Part shown: positions 1 through 10,202 of the stretch, in pieces | Position numbering within the stretch: the first letter of the stretch is position 1 | How the letters are laid out: every line of letters begins with the position of its first letter | Assembly: GCA_036873755.1 (NCBI GenBank) | Contig: JAVTVY010037076.1 | Span: 103,438-167,437, forward strand | Origin: Hanleya hanleyi | Lineage: Eukaryota > Mollusca > Polyplacophora > Lepidopleurida > Hanleyidae | Direction of reading: 5' to 3' | DNA length: 64,000 bases | Made by a program: the position numbers and the translations under genes | Notes under the pieces: generated by a model | Told to the model about the DNA's origin: nothing | Database searches by the model: none | The model's input: only the letters and a program-made list of their open reading frames with translations

Positions 1-8
1 GGATCCAT
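1..8 (-). CDS. Packaging ATPase of Polinton A, start only
   Basis: Only the first codons are in the window: ATG is the complement of 6-8, in the same context (CGAACCATGGA) as the ATPase starts of elements B (14624) and C (59912). The rest lies off the left edge. Confidence 0.5.
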
Positions 9-411
9 GGTTCGAGGTGTATCCGTTGTCGTGGTAACCCGCTCTTGTAAATTTGGTACGAGTGAACTGGAGTGGTGGTGGGTACAGCGTCGGTCTTCGT
101 TGTCTGTACACTGTCAGGGATGATGATGGGGTGGGTACAACGTCGGTGGTCGTTGTCTGTTCACTCGACGTGGCTTGTACACGGGGTGTGGTGGTGGTGA
201 CTGGGCTCGATACGACTGGTGCTCTGTGTAGACCGGTTTCGCTGGTTGCTGGTGTTCTCAGTTGGTTAAGTAACGTGCTGACATAGGCTACGTCGTAAAA
301 CACACCTCCGTACAACACACTCAGCAGGGTTAGCACTATCACCACAAACCCCACTTGCGCTTTGCGCGTTTTGGGAGACGCTATCTTCAGAGGCAGCTGC
401 TGCTGGTCCAT
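1..411 (-). CDS. Membrane protein of Polinton A (runs off the edge)
   Basis: Reverse-strand reading from ATG at 411-409 stays open to the window edge. It starts MDQQQLPLKIASPKTRKAQV, then a hydrophobic stretch (about residues 20-37), then Thr/Pro/Ser-rich sequence. It is the homolog of 14149 in element B and 59519 in C. The layout suggests a single-pass membrane protein with a low-complexity stalk. Its 3' part overlaps the ATPase start in another frame, as in B. Function unknown. Confidence 0.6.
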   Translation of the reverse strand, partial: MDQQQLPLKIASPKTRKAQVGFVVIVLTLLSVLYGGVFYDVAYVSTLLNQLRTPATSETGLHRAPVVSSPVTTTTPRVQATSSEQTTTTDVVPTPSSSLTVYRQRRPTLYPPPLQFTRTKFTRAGYHDNGYTSNHGS

Positions 412-472
412 AGCACTGTGGTCGGACGTGGAATGAAGGATGACGGCAGTGGTGTCTGGCTTTATAGTCGTT

Positions 473-895
473 TCACCTGGTTGGCAGTGACCCAAGAATT
501 GAAGGAACTGGGCCAACCTTGCCTTTGAACGCCGCTATGAGATTTGCCCCCGTTTTCGTCCGGATGGGTACAACCCAGGCATACTTGGATAGGATATCGA
601 TGCACGTCAAGATATACCGATTCTCATCGTTGTGTTTGGCGAAGGCGCTCATATCGACCAAATCCGCTTGCCACTGGGCATCTATTCCTCCCACGATGAC
701 CCGGTTCCGTAGAAAATGGCGACGGACAGATCGATGTAAGGTATAGGTGTCTTGTCTTCTTAACCAATCTCGGACTTGGGCATGTTGTATCCCCTGGGGT
801 TTGGTCGCTCGATAGAGAGCCGACAATGCACTATGGGCCGCCGGACTGTCGGGACTGTAGTATAAGTTATCCAACACCTTCTCCCAGCGCTTCCT
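473..895 (-). pseudogene. Integrase of Polinton A, deleted
   Basis: Homolog of the 13039 integrase. The start codon corresponds to AGG at 895-893 instead of ATG. The N-terminal part, including the first catalytic Asp region (QADLVDMSAF), is readable. After the residue pair Phe-Lys corresponding to B positions 123-124, about 635 bp are missing. The sequence rejoins near the end of the chromodomain in another frame, removing the second Asp, the Glu and most of the chromodomain. The identical junction in element C (about 59408) shows a shared ancestral deletion. It cannot encode an active integrase. Confidence 0.85.
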
Positions 896-1010
896 GGTGG
901 CACAATGATGATGGACCCTGGCTCTATCGTTTATTTACACGGCGTATATCTTGGGCCGGAGTTTCTTTCTGATTTTCTTTATTGGCTTTCACAGTGTCCA
1001 TGGTAAATGG

Positions 1011-1397
1011 TCAGTCCAACTCGTCTGATGACCACTTGATAAGCACTTCATCCACATCTACCACGGCATCTTCCAATGCAGACCATAAATCAGGGTGAAG
1101 GGCAAAATGCACTGTACCCCCATCTAGCCGAGCCAATTGAGCAAAGAAAGGGCCGCGTCGGATGTACACATAGTGACACAAGTGGATGAGATCGCCGTCC
1201 AGTTCACCAGACAACACCTGTTTGAATTTGGTCCAGCCCTCTCGGGACAGACGAATGTGAGACGGGCACGGTTGTGTAGGGTCCGCATCACAGATGTCTC
1301 CCACCACCTCCTCCATGATATCGACCTTATCCGAATACACGTGCAGGAAAACCTCGGAGGTCAAGCTGAGATACGCCAGTATTGTATGTTCCGCCAT
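1011..1397 (-). pseudogene. Small unknown protein, paralog 2 (Polinton A), early stop
   Basis: Starts MAEHTILAYLSLTSEV and matches the B protein at 12540-13010 over 128 residues, including the GWTKFK..LSGELDG core and the LHPDLWSALE motif. It ends after SSDELD because the Trp codon that follows in B is TGA here, so it lacks about 28 C-terminal residues. A TATAAATA box lies 39-46 bp upstream on the same strand (complement of 1436-1443). It may still be functional if the tail is dispensable. No known family recognised. Confidence 0.65.
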
Positions 1398-1469
1398 GGT
1401 CAGTACGTGAATGGTACCAGAGTTGACTGTCTCCCGTATTTATAGGGACAACCCCGTGAGATCAAAGGA

Positions 1470-1967
1470 TCAGGTGGTCATGTCACCGGGCTGACTGAGT
1501 CTAGCCGGGTAATCAATGGCATCGTCGTCGGCTCATGTAGTTGTTCATGGGGTTCTGCCGCCGCTTCTCTCAGGGCACGAGCCCACTCCAACTGGTGTGA
1601 TGATCGCTCGTCCGGTGTAAACAGCTGATCCACAATAGGCACCACTTTCTCCAAGGCTATCCACAGATCGGGGACTAGGCTGAAGCCTCGCGTAGGGTCT
1701 TGGTAGCGGCCCAGGCGTGGGAAGAAGGGTCCACGGTATACGTAGATGGCATTGTCTATGTGGATGAGGTTTCCGTCGAGCTAACCGCTCAACACCCTGT
1801 TTAAATTTGGTCCAGCCGTCACGGTGTAGCGTCACCGTATTCGATACGGTCTCAGCGGGCGACCAGCAAACATCTCCACGGTCTTCCGCGAGGGTAACTT
1901 TATCTTCATAGACGTGTAACCTCATCTGGATTGTAAGGGGCAGGATGGCTCGTAGGACGAGTGACAT
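1470..1967 (-). pseudogene. Small unknown protein, paralog 1 (Polinton A), frameshifted
   Basis: ATG at 1967-1965. Homolog of 11967-12467 in B and 57964-58461 in C. The reading frame is lost just after GWTKFK, where A has one extra base (CAGGGTG against CGGGTG), and a TAG-type change also alters the SGEL region. The former stop is at 1470-1472. In C the same gene is fully open, so this break is specific to the left arm copy or to the assembly. Confidence 0.75.
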
Positions 1968-2032
1968 GCTCGATCCAATGACAATCGGTAAATGACACAC
2001 TCTGTCTGACCCTCGTATTTATAGTCCCACTG

Positions 2033-2360
2033 TCAATACCACAGCACCAGGGTCAAAAGGGCACAGACTAGTGTGAGGCCAGCCAGCCTGCGCTGGTTCC
2101 GGCGTGAGCGCTCCTGGTCCATAGCCCGAACATCTAGGATGGCTGTCATAGTCCAGTAGTGGTGAGTGATGGCACACCTCTCCATCGAGTGCACTCTTTC
2201 GAGGACCGCTTTTGTGAACTCGTTCAGGATCTGGCGTCGCCCCATCGTTGTCGTCGCCATCTGCAAACATGGACCGGACCACTGCTCGGTAACCCGTAAG
2301 TGAATTCGCCACGGTGGCATGCTGTAAAATGCGAGTCGCATAGGGCTGGATCTCCGTCAT
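2033..2360 (-). pseudogene. Tail-anchored small protein (Polinton A), frameshifted
   Basis: ATG at 2360-2358. Homolog of 11578-11904 in B. After the DGDDND region there is one extra base (GATGGGGCGACG against GAGGGACGACG in B), putting the C-terminal hydrophobic segment in another frame. The original stop is at 2033-2035. Element C has the same +1 difference at the same place. The two arms therefore share it, or the family has two states at this G-run. Confidence 0.75.
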
Positions 2361-2748
2361 GGCCCTGCAACCGTAGAAATGGAAGTGTAGGATCCAGAGA
2401 CGTGTTTTATAGATCATGTCACCTATGCGCGCCTAGACGTCGGGTGTAGTCCGTGATACGTACTATTCTGATGGGTTAGTCCAAAAAAGAGATCCGGGGA
2501 GTACCGGAGAGTGGCGGAGATGCCCGAAAACATCCGGAGAAGATCGAAGATACCTACGGAAATGGCCGAAAACACTCGAATCTCACGAAAGAAAGAGAGT
2601 ATAAAAATGGAAATTTTTAGGTGTTTGGTACATTCATCGGCTTGCCGAACGGAGCTATCTCACCTGCCTGCCTGACCAGCCTTCCTGTCTCGACTTGGAG
2701 GTACTTGTGTGGGTGAGTGTGCTGAAAATAGATCAACTGCCGGCGTGC

Positions 2749-2756
2749 TATAAAAG
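2749..2756 (+). promoter_or_regulatory. TATA box of zinc-finger gene (Polinton A)
   Basis: TATAAAAG 51 bp before the ATG at 2800. Element B has TATGAAAG in the same place on its minus strand, a possible weakened box. Confidence 0.55.
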
Positions 2757-2799
2757 AAAACCGGCCTGGCCGTTTCATCAGACACTGTCAATCACCAAG

Positions 2800-3665
2800 A
2801 TGTTCACTTGTATTACTTGCCAGAAGCTGTTTACTCGCCCAGAAGATTTGCGACGACACGAGTCCTCCATCCACAACGGCGGACGGTATACTTGTATAAC
2901 CTGCACACGGTCACTTAATCGGGAAGATGCTTTACTGCGCCATGAACGTTCAATTCATGGGCCACCCAAGCGTCCATGCGAGGATTGTAGTCGGCTTTTC
3001 AAACTGACCAGTCAGTTGCTGCGACACCAACGTTTGATTCATGCCCATGTGCATGAACGACAACCTCCTACTGAAGAGCCACGGAAGGTCACACCCAGTG
3101 AAGATAAGCCCGGGGAGACGAACGCCACTGGTGATGCGATGACGGAGAACCCGCCTATACCCACAGTTCTGAAGAGCCTGAATATCAAGCTGGACCCCAG
3201 CGTTACGGTTTTCGAGACAACATCGAACATTTTCTGGTGGAGCCCATAAATGTTCTTAGCGATCTCTTACAGGACAACCATCCAATCAGTGACATCGATC
3301 GGCGCCATTGGTCCATGACACGGTACTGTTTCCACCCTCAAGATATCTACAATTTCCCACTGACCAACCGCACCTGTCTACGCAGCTACGTCTTTCGGGT
3401 ACATCTTAGGTCACAAAAAGACGGACCAGTTACAGTATTATTAATCCAGTGCCAACAACCATGTGTTTGACCAGCCGGTCACCATCATTAACGGGGGTTA
3501 CTAGAGACGATGCTGGAGATATTGGACACCGTGGATGCCTTGAGATGGGCGCATCGTCAACGCCCCAACATTCAATGGGTGGTAGAGAGGGTAACCAATG
3601 GGACGTTTTTCCTTACCAAGCTGACCGATCACCCTCATCGGTTGAATGCGTCACCCGTGCACTGA
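2800..3665 (+). pseudogene. C2H2 zinc-finger protein (Polinton A), 3' half frameshifted
   Basis: ATG at 2800 (MFTCITCQKLF). Three C2H2 fingers are seen: residues about 1-24 (C-x2-C...H-x4-H), 27-51 and 55-79. The linker rich in Pro/Glu/Thr stays open to about 3210, then the frame shifts and the ORF ends at 3249. The rest of the homology to B (a conserved C-terminal region with IYNFPLT and TMLEILDTV motifs) continues in other frames to the equivalent stop at 3665. It is transcribed away from the other genes, as in B and C. The layout suggests a DNA-binding regulator; the target is unknown. The finger region could still make a short protein. Confidence 0.75.
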
Positions 3666-3813
3666 TGAATATCATGCCGTACACACACTCTTTGTCTACA
3701 TGCTGCTCGCTGACTTGAGCTCAGCAAACACTTGTACCTAATGTGACAATGTGTTAAATAATAAAACATGGTGTTTGATATTTCAATTTTTTCTGCTGTG
3801 AACATACTAAACA

Positions 3814-3842
3814 TACCCTGGGCGGCTCCCCCATCCTGGGTA
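3814..3842. other. Conserved hairpin downstream of zinc-finger gene (A)
   Basis: ATACCCTGGG / CCTGGGTAT arms around a G/C-rich loop. The same hairpin lies at 10019-10050 in B and about 56137-56165 in C, just past the zinc-finger 3' end and near AATAAA signals. It may mark the 3' end of the transcript; inference only. Confidence 0.45.
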
Positions 3843-3939
3843 TGATGTAACATTGGGGGTAATAAACTAAATAAACATTGCTAAACTTGTCCTTTTTCAC
3901 GACAACCGCTATCCGATTGCATAATACAGATCCGACATT

Positions 3940-4140
3940 CATCCGCGTGATGACGCGCGCGCGCTGGGGGGCCGGGGGGCCGGGCCGGGAAAAACAAAAC
4001 CCGGAGGTTGAACATACGGACGGCTAAGGGGAAACATTGGAACTCTTCTATGTTTGGAGGTAGTTTCAGTGAGAAACCCGGAAGTGACGTCACAATCCCC
4101 CACGTGACCTGCGCAGCAGAATGAAAAACGACACCCTAGT
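3940..4140. promoter_or_regulatory. CpG-rich CRE/ETS/E-box module (A)
   Basis: CpG-rich block (GCGCGCGC near 3956) followed by CCGGAAGTGACGTCAC at 4077-4092 (ETS half-site joined to a CRE) and CACGTGAC at 4101-4108 (USF-type E-box). The module recurs at 20571-20830 in B and 55860-56060 in C. It resembles a housekeeping promoter core; activity is inferred. Confidence 0.5.
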
Positions 4141-5335
4141 GTAACTCCCTCACCTGGGCTTCACATGGATACCTCACTCGATCCCTTCGAACCGCTAGGG
4201 GCCCACCTACACCCCAACACGTCTATTTCTATACTACGGCCAGACTACGCATGCGCAGAATGCAGCTAGTTCAACCCCACACCCAGCCCATCAGATGCCC
4301 CTTAACGAATGCTTCACTTTGATACCTCACTCGACCCCATTGGACCATTCGTGGCTCCCCTAGCCCCAACACGTCTAGCGGGACCCATACAGGGTCCACT
4401 TTTCGACACTAGGTGACCACATTCCGACAAAAATGGCCACTTTTCGACACCGGATGTGCCGCAATCTTGAACAGACTTGCCGCCATCTTGGATATGTCCC
4501 ATAATGCACCGGGTCAAAATACTCGCTTCTGATTGGACGAGAGCTCCGTGGCTGATTTGAAATACTCGCTTCTGATTGGACGAGAGCTTCGCATTGCATC
4601 TGCGCATTCGCAGAATGATATTTCTACCGCACACCCAACCCATCAGATGCCTCTTCACCTAGGCTTCACTTTGATACCTCACTCGACCACATTGCACCAT
4701 TAGGAGCTCCCCTACATCCCAAAACGTATATGCGCATGCGCAGGATGGTGACAACGCCCGAGCCGCTAGTCCAGTCAGATGCCCCTTCACCTAGGCTTCA
4801 CTCGGATACCTCACTCGACCCCATCGGACTATTAGAGACTCCCCTACATCCCAACACGTCTATTTCCCTACCCTTGGGCCACCGCGCATGCGCAAAATGG
4901 TGACATCGCCCGAGCCGCTAGTCCAGTCAGATGCCCCTTCACCTAAGCTTCATTTGGATACCTCCATTGACCCCATCGGATCATTAGGGACTCCCCTACT
5001 CGACCCCTCACTCGACCCTATTGGACCACGAGGGGCTCCTCTACATCCCAAAACGTCTATTTCCATACCCTTCGGCCATCGCGCATGCGCAGAATGCCGA
5101 TAGTTCAACCCCACACCCAGCCCATTAGATTCCTCTTCACATAAGCTTCACTTGGATACCTCACTCGACCCCATCGGACCATTAGGGACTCTCCTACATC
5201 CTAACACGTCTATTTCCATACCCTTCGGCCACCACGCATGCGCCGAATGCGATATGTCAACCCCACACCCAGCCCATTAAATGCCCCTTCACATAAGCTT
5301 CGCTTTGATACTTCACTCAACCCATCGGAACATTT
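4140..5335. repeat. Subterminal satellite of Polinton A
   Basis: About seven tandem-like units of 150-200 bp. The shared core is CCCCTTCACCTAGGCTTC, ...ATACCTCACTCGACCCC, CACGTCTATTTCCATACCC and a GCGCATGCGC palindrome. An inserted 240-bp module (about 4380-4620) holds GCCGCCATCTTG-type sites and two TTCTGATTGGACGA repeats (CCAAT on the other strand). The same units occur in the termini of B and C. No gene is supported here; the ORFs are translations of the repeat. Confidence 0.85.
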
Positions 5336-5628
5336 TATCTAGGGACTGCTTTTTCTCCGCGGAAGCTTTTTCCCGAGACCGAATCACCGCCAAAACCGCG
5401 GCCAGACCGCCTCTATTAATACCCGTCTCTATTAATAACGTTGGGATACATGTGCAGCGAAGGATGACGTAGCATCCCCTGCAGCAATTGGCTCTCCTGG
5501 ATTGGAGGTAGCTTTTGGTCCTTCTGCCGGAACTATACTCCCCGTGACCTCTCCTCCCGCCACGTGACCGCCACAAATTATGCAAATTTTTGAGGTCAAT
5601 TGGCTGGTAAATACTCTTACACTACTAC

Positions 5629-6022
5629 TGACGATACAGCGCACCAAGCCTCAGTGTACGAGTTGTCGCAGCGACTCAACTCACCAATTGTCAGAGCTGT
5701 CAGAGCATTTTAATCATAGCTCTCTAGATTTGTATCTAATACCGCTTATGCCGGTGCTAGGGGCCGTGTTGTCATGTCATCCAAGTTGCCACATGAACAG
5801 TTACAATAAAAGCGTACGTGGAATACAACACATATCACGAATCGTCAGATTCCTGGTATGTGCTTTAGAACTTTAGAATTGGTTAACCAGAAAACTATGC
5901 CGTGAAGTCATGTGGCTCTTTCAGTATGTCGGCACCTCTTCCCGCTTCCCTTATGTTTGTTGTAATTCAAAGAAAACTTGTGGCTGTACATACAACTGTG
6001 AAAATGTACTTCCAGTGTAACC
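5629..6022. other. Spacer with solo RT-tail motif
   Basis: Between the Polinton A terminus and the DUF6589 last exon. At 5731-5766 it has TAATACCGCTTATGCCGG followed by TGCTAGGGGCC. This matches the sequence directly after the RT stop codon (24111-24150, and the mirror copies 50131-50163 and 53660-53695). The likely reading is a 5'-truncated copy of the RT element's 3' end. No gene seen. Confidence 0.5.
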
Positions 6023-7620
6023 CTACAGCTGAGCAACATGATGCCACATGTCAAGCTTTCCGCACAGCTGTTTCAATCTCTTTCCCAGCTTGGCCTGGTT
6101 CTTCACAACAACTTGTGGGCGACAAGAGGGGATGGCTGTATGTTTGCGGCCTGGAAAAAAGGAACACAGATCATCTGCATGGTATTCGACACAGAATTTG
6201 GAGACATCGGTGGCATAGCTGTTGTCGATAAGAGATTTCTCTGTTGTTCGGCTATAATACCTCCCCAGGCCAGTTGCGGAGAACAGGCGTTCAAATTCCT
6301 TGCCGGACCCTCCTCCCATCTCTGCACAACAGGAGACTTGTTTGGAGGTGTATTTCCCATCGGATGAATTCATCATGTCTGAATATTGTGATGGAAAGTC
6401 ATAGGTTAGGGTGTGTGATGTATGAAACGTTATATCGTATAATAAGAAGTTATGAGTGATGTATTTTCTCATAAATTGATGCTGTGAACAATATTTTATT
6501 TGCAAATTACGCCATCTTCAACACACATATCATGCGAATTATATGGTGATTACATACCCTTGAATTCATTATTGATGAACTCATCGACGAGGTCTAATCC
6601 AATGTTCCCGCTATGTTTGCCGTTGAGGCTGGCCAGTCTATTCCAAGTCAGATCACCCTGCCTTTTGGGCAACACGCCTGCAGTTGCTGCAATAATAAAT
6701 AAACCAGCTATGACATTGGGTTGGAAGGATATGCAAGATGTGTGAAAACTTGACGACGTCTGGCGACTGACAAGAAACAATATTAATATACACGAAATCA
6801 TCCAACGGCGCCTATCATTGAGACTCCAGAATACGGTAGATTGTCTGACGCAGCCTTCGTAACCCAGGCGCGCATTTATTGCAGTTGTTAATGTGAAGAC
6901 TATGAAGTATGTACAAGGATGAGAAAGCATTCCAAGAATGATTGACTTCCATAACCTTTCATCAGTACAGACTCAAACGACATGCGGCCTATGCCACTGT
7001 GTAAAGGATGTCATTGTGAGTTGTTGTCATGGGGGGGGGGGGATAGGGGAAGAGAGAGAGGATTTGTACTTCGCATAGTAACGCACCTAAACATATAACA
7101 TGAAATTTATAATCAGGATCGCTTCCACGCATGGTCGTTCACAGAGACTTGTATCATGGCAGTGAATGGAAATTATCTGAGAAGAAAGAATGCCTCGCAG
7201 TCTAACAGAATGTAGTTCATGGGGGTAATAATGCGTAAGATTGAAGTTCTGCAGAAGGCAGGATGAAATGCTGCTTGAAGTCAAGAGGTAGTGAAGTAGT
7301 ATTGAAAGCCCCAGTCATTGACGTTCACAAAAATTGAAAAAAAAATACTGATTGGAAATAACAGTATTAATGGTTGAGCGTCAGTCACATACCCGCGAGG
7401 AGGTAATGGCCATTAGTGATGTACTTGTAATGACGTTGCTGCCAGTAATTGAGCATGTCCAGCCTCCAATGTGACAGGATCACGGGCCCATTTTCCTCCC
7501 TCACAGCATCATGACTCACAAGGTGATTGAGATCCAACCAAATTACAGTTTTACTGTAATTGAGGACGTCATCTGTAGCTGAGGAATCTACCTTACATTC
7601 CTTGCAGCAGTACCACTCAT
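6023..7620 (-). CDS. DUF6589-family protein, last three exons (left arm)
   Basis: Three minus-strand exons: 7620-7393 (228 bp), 6677-6558 (120 bp) and 6378-6023 (to the TAA/TAG stop). Each is bounded by AG acceptors and GTATGT-type donors, and the phases join correctly (Gly codon split G|GC, then G|AC). The encoded blocks match the C-terminal part of DUF6589 proteins: the VILSHW...YWQQRHYKY block, LTWNRLASLNGKHSGNIGLD, and the ending with FFPGRKHT. DUF6589 proteins are common in large invertebrate transposons; biochemical role unknown. The upstream exons appear to be in the loop at 29402-36692 on the same strand, interrupted by Polinton B. All three exons are open, with about 8 percent residue difference from the right-arm copy. 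Confidence 0.72.
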
Positions 7621-8509
7621 CTAAAAAGCAGTGCATAATTGACGTAAAGGCAACATACAAAAGGTTGTGAAAATACGTCGAATAAGTCACAGGTCAATCT
7701 GTTCAATGAATATTTATAGAAACATCACCAAAGAAACTGCTATCCCTGTCATTTTCCCATGTTCAATGCCATGGCCAATTGGAACCGAGCCGTGGTTTAA
7801 ACGGTATTACACACAACTATCTGAAAGCAATGATGTAATAGCGTTATTCAGTCATGTGACAGAATAATGTTGTAACCGTTAGAATAAACATATCAAATGT
7901 AAAAATGTACTAGAATGCAATACTAGAATGCAAGTTTGCAATCAGAAACCAAATCGTTGAGGTCTGACGCCTATCAAGCAATTCATTTACCACCGTGATA
8001 ACCTCAGACAAAAACAGCAGTCACAATGATTTGCACAGAGGCAGATGTTTTCACATGTAAATGTCCCCATACATTACAAAAACTACATTGGATCACTGGC
8101 ATTATCCATAGAACATGCCAGTATGATATGTAAAAAACTAACCAGGTAACATTTCTGCATCTAACTATAGGCATTCGGAGTGATACCATTCCTGGTGCCT
8201 GCAGTCATTTTCCCTATGGCACTGAACCATCGGTCCTCGTAGGCGCCCATGGCGACCCTTTCCGATACAAAACCAGTCCTCGTCCAAGTCAGGCAAGTGT
8301 GTGGAAATAATAGACATCCTGAAATGTTATTACCATAACCTGTCAAGGTTGTTAACCGCTTATAAGTATACCAAGGCAATACGAAATATCTATAGTTGTG
8401 CGCAAGGATTTTATTGTTCCGTATAATTACGCGCAGTGTCACAAAGCATATGGACAGTAGGGTTTTCTTAATTCGTTTACACATGCACATTGAGTAAGAT
8501 GCATATGTG
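7621..8509. other. Intronic/RT-flank sequence without a clear gene
   Basis: Mirror of 50940-51799. It contains no supportable ORF. Around 8160-8470 there is readable but unrecognised sequence lying upstream of the RT on the plus strand (before Polinton B inserted). At 7029-7042 (in the preceding intron) there is a G homopolymer, matched by a C run at about 52401-52414. Confidence 0.4.
8504..8509. repeat. Left target-site copy of Polinton B
   Basis: TATGTG immediately outside the AGTAGT terminus. The other copy at 23344-23349 reads GATGTG. The empty-site sequence in the right arm supports GATGTG as ancestral, so this copy carries one substitution. Confidence 0.75.
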
Positions 8510-9548
8510 AGTAGTATATAGCCGTGAAATTGATAAAGTAGCGCCTCACTGCGCATGCGCAGAAAAAAAATGGGGAGGTGTGCGCATGCGTGTGGCGTCA
8601 GAATGATCGGCGTGTGGATGATGGGTGCTGGGACAAGATGGCGATGTGGATGGTGGGTGCTGGGACAAGATGGCGATGTGGATGGTGGGTGCTGGGACAA
8701 GATGGCGATGTGGATGGTGGGTGCTGGGACAAGATGGCGATGTGGATGGTGGGTGCTGGGACAAGATGGCGATGTGGATGGTGGGTGCTGGGACAAGATG
8801 GCGGCGTGTGTGGATGGTGGGTGCTGGGACAAGATGGCGGCGCGTGTGGTTGGGGGGTGCTGGGTACAAGATGGCGGCATGTAGAAAAACGTATAAAAGG
8901 AGTCGATTTTTAGGGTAGGGGTGTATGGGGAGGGGAGGGGAGGGGGGACAAGGGGGAGGGAAGGTTGGTGGAATAGCCAAAACAAATTTTTTTTTTTAAA
9001 TTTAAAAAAAATTTTTTTTTAAAATTTAAAAAAAAAGGAAAAAAAGATTCATGGAGCCGAAAAAAAATCTTTTTCATTTTCTATTTGTTTTACTAAATTA
9101 AATATTGAAAAAAGGAGAGGAAAGGGGAAATTGGAGGGGGGACAGGGGGAGGGAAGTTTGATGGAATAGCCAATCTAGGGAAGCCCCTAATGGACCAATG
9201 GGGTGGAGTGAGGTATCAAAATGAAGCTTATGTAAAGGGGCATCTAATGGGCTGGCTGTGGGGTTGAACTATCGGCCTTTTGCGCATGCGCGGCGGCCGA
9301 AGGGTATGAAAATAGCCTTTTTGGAGCTAGGGGAGCCCCTAATGGACCAATGGGGTCGAGTGAGGTATCAAAGTGAAGCATTCATGAAGGGGCATCTAAT
9401 GGACTGGGTGTGGGGTTGAATTAGGGTCATTCTGCGCATGCGCGGTGGCCCAAGGGTATGGAAATAGACGTTTTGGGCTCTAGGGGAGTTACTACTTGTC
9501 CGATGGGGTCGTATGAGGTATCAAAGTGAAGCCTAGGTGAAGGGGCAT
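8510..9548. repeat. Left terminal inverted repeat of Polinton B
   Basis: About 1.04 kb matching the reverse complement of 22390-23343. Inward from the tip: a NRF1-type palindrome 38 bp from the end, an eight-unit 32-bp minisatellite, a G-rich stretch, an A/T homopolymer tract (8986-9045), then satellite units with TGCGCATGCGC cores. The length differs from the right TIR mainly through minisatellite copy number. Confidence 0.88.
8625..8885. repeat. 32-bp minisatellite with YY1-like cores (left TIR)
   Basis: Eight units of GTGGATGGTGGGTGCTGGGA + CAAGATGGCGAT. The last three carry CAAGATGGCGGC, a match to the YY1 consensus. The reverse-complement array is at 23040-23228. Trp/Gly-rich ORFs in all frames come only from the repeat. 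Confidence 0.85.
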
Positions 9549-9920
9549 CTGACTGGACTAGTGGCTCGAGCGTTGTCACCATTCTACGCATGCGCAGGCA
9601 GGGAATTGTGGGAAAAGTGTATGGAAATAGACGTTTTGGGATGTAGGTGAGCCACGAGTGGGCCGAATGGATCGAGTGAGGTATCAATGTGAAGCATTCG
9701 TGAAGGGGCATCTGATGGGCTGGGTGTGGGATTGAAATATCGGCATTCTGCGCATGCGCGGTGGCCCAAGGGTATGGAAATAGACGTGTTGGGATCTAGG
9801 GGAGTCCCTAATGGTCCAATGGAGTTGTATGAGGTATCGATGTGAAGCATTCGTGAAGGGGCATCGGACTGGACTAGTGGCTCGGCCGTTGTCACCATTC
9901 TGCGCATGCGTAGACAGGGA
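9180..9920. repeat. Subterminal satellite, left side of Polinton B
   Basis: Five units of 150-165 bp, reverse orientation to those at 4140-5335. Each has GAGGTATCA(A)(A)GTGAAGC and a GCGCATGCG core (9283, 9432, 9588, 9749, 9902). Units up to 9548 belong to the TIR. No gene. From 9920 to 10010 only A/T-rich sequence is seen. Confidence 0.82.
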
Positions 9921-10018
9921 ATTCTGTATATATTTCATCCAAGTATAGTGGAAAGCGGTTGTCATGAATAACAACAAGTTTATACAGTTTATACAGTTTA
10001 TTATCCCCAATGTTACAT

Positions 10019-10050
10019 CATACCCAGGCTGGGGGAGCCGCCCTGGGTAT
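10019..10050. other. Conserved hairpin downstream of zinc-finger gene (B)
   Basis: ATACCCAGG ... CCCTGGGTAT around GCTGGGGGAGCCG. The same structure is found in A and C. It lies just 3' of the minus-strand zinc-finger gene; TTTATT (AATAAA on the minus strand) lies at about 10097-10104. Confidence 0.45.
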
Positions 10051-10202
10051 GTTTAGTATGTTCACAGCAAAACAAATTGAAATATCAAACACCATGTTTT
10101 ATTATTTAACGCACCGTCACATTATGTACAAGTGTTTACTGAGCTCAAGTCAACGATCAGCATGTAGACATAGAGAGTATGTGCGGCATCTTATGGTATT
10201 CA

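Larger units (their letters stand above)
1..5629 (-). mobile_element. Polinton-like element A (partial, degraded)
   Basis: Integrase, paralogous small proteins and a membrane protein lie on the minus strand and a zinc-finger gene on the plus strand, the same order as element B reversed. The inner terminus is placed at 5629. There the strand-reversed sequence begins AGTAGTAGTGTAAG, matching AGTAGTACTGTAAG at the terminus of element C (53801) and the AGTAGT ends of element B. The capsid genes lie off the left edge. Most genes carry frameshifts, stops or deletions. The integrase deletion and one frameshift are shared with C. Confidence 0.8.

Noticed and set aside
8546..8985. Long Trp/Gly-rich and Pro/His-rich ORFs in several frames
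   Set aside because: They are translations of the 32-bp minisatellite; open in many frames, no start context, no conservation beyond the repeat.
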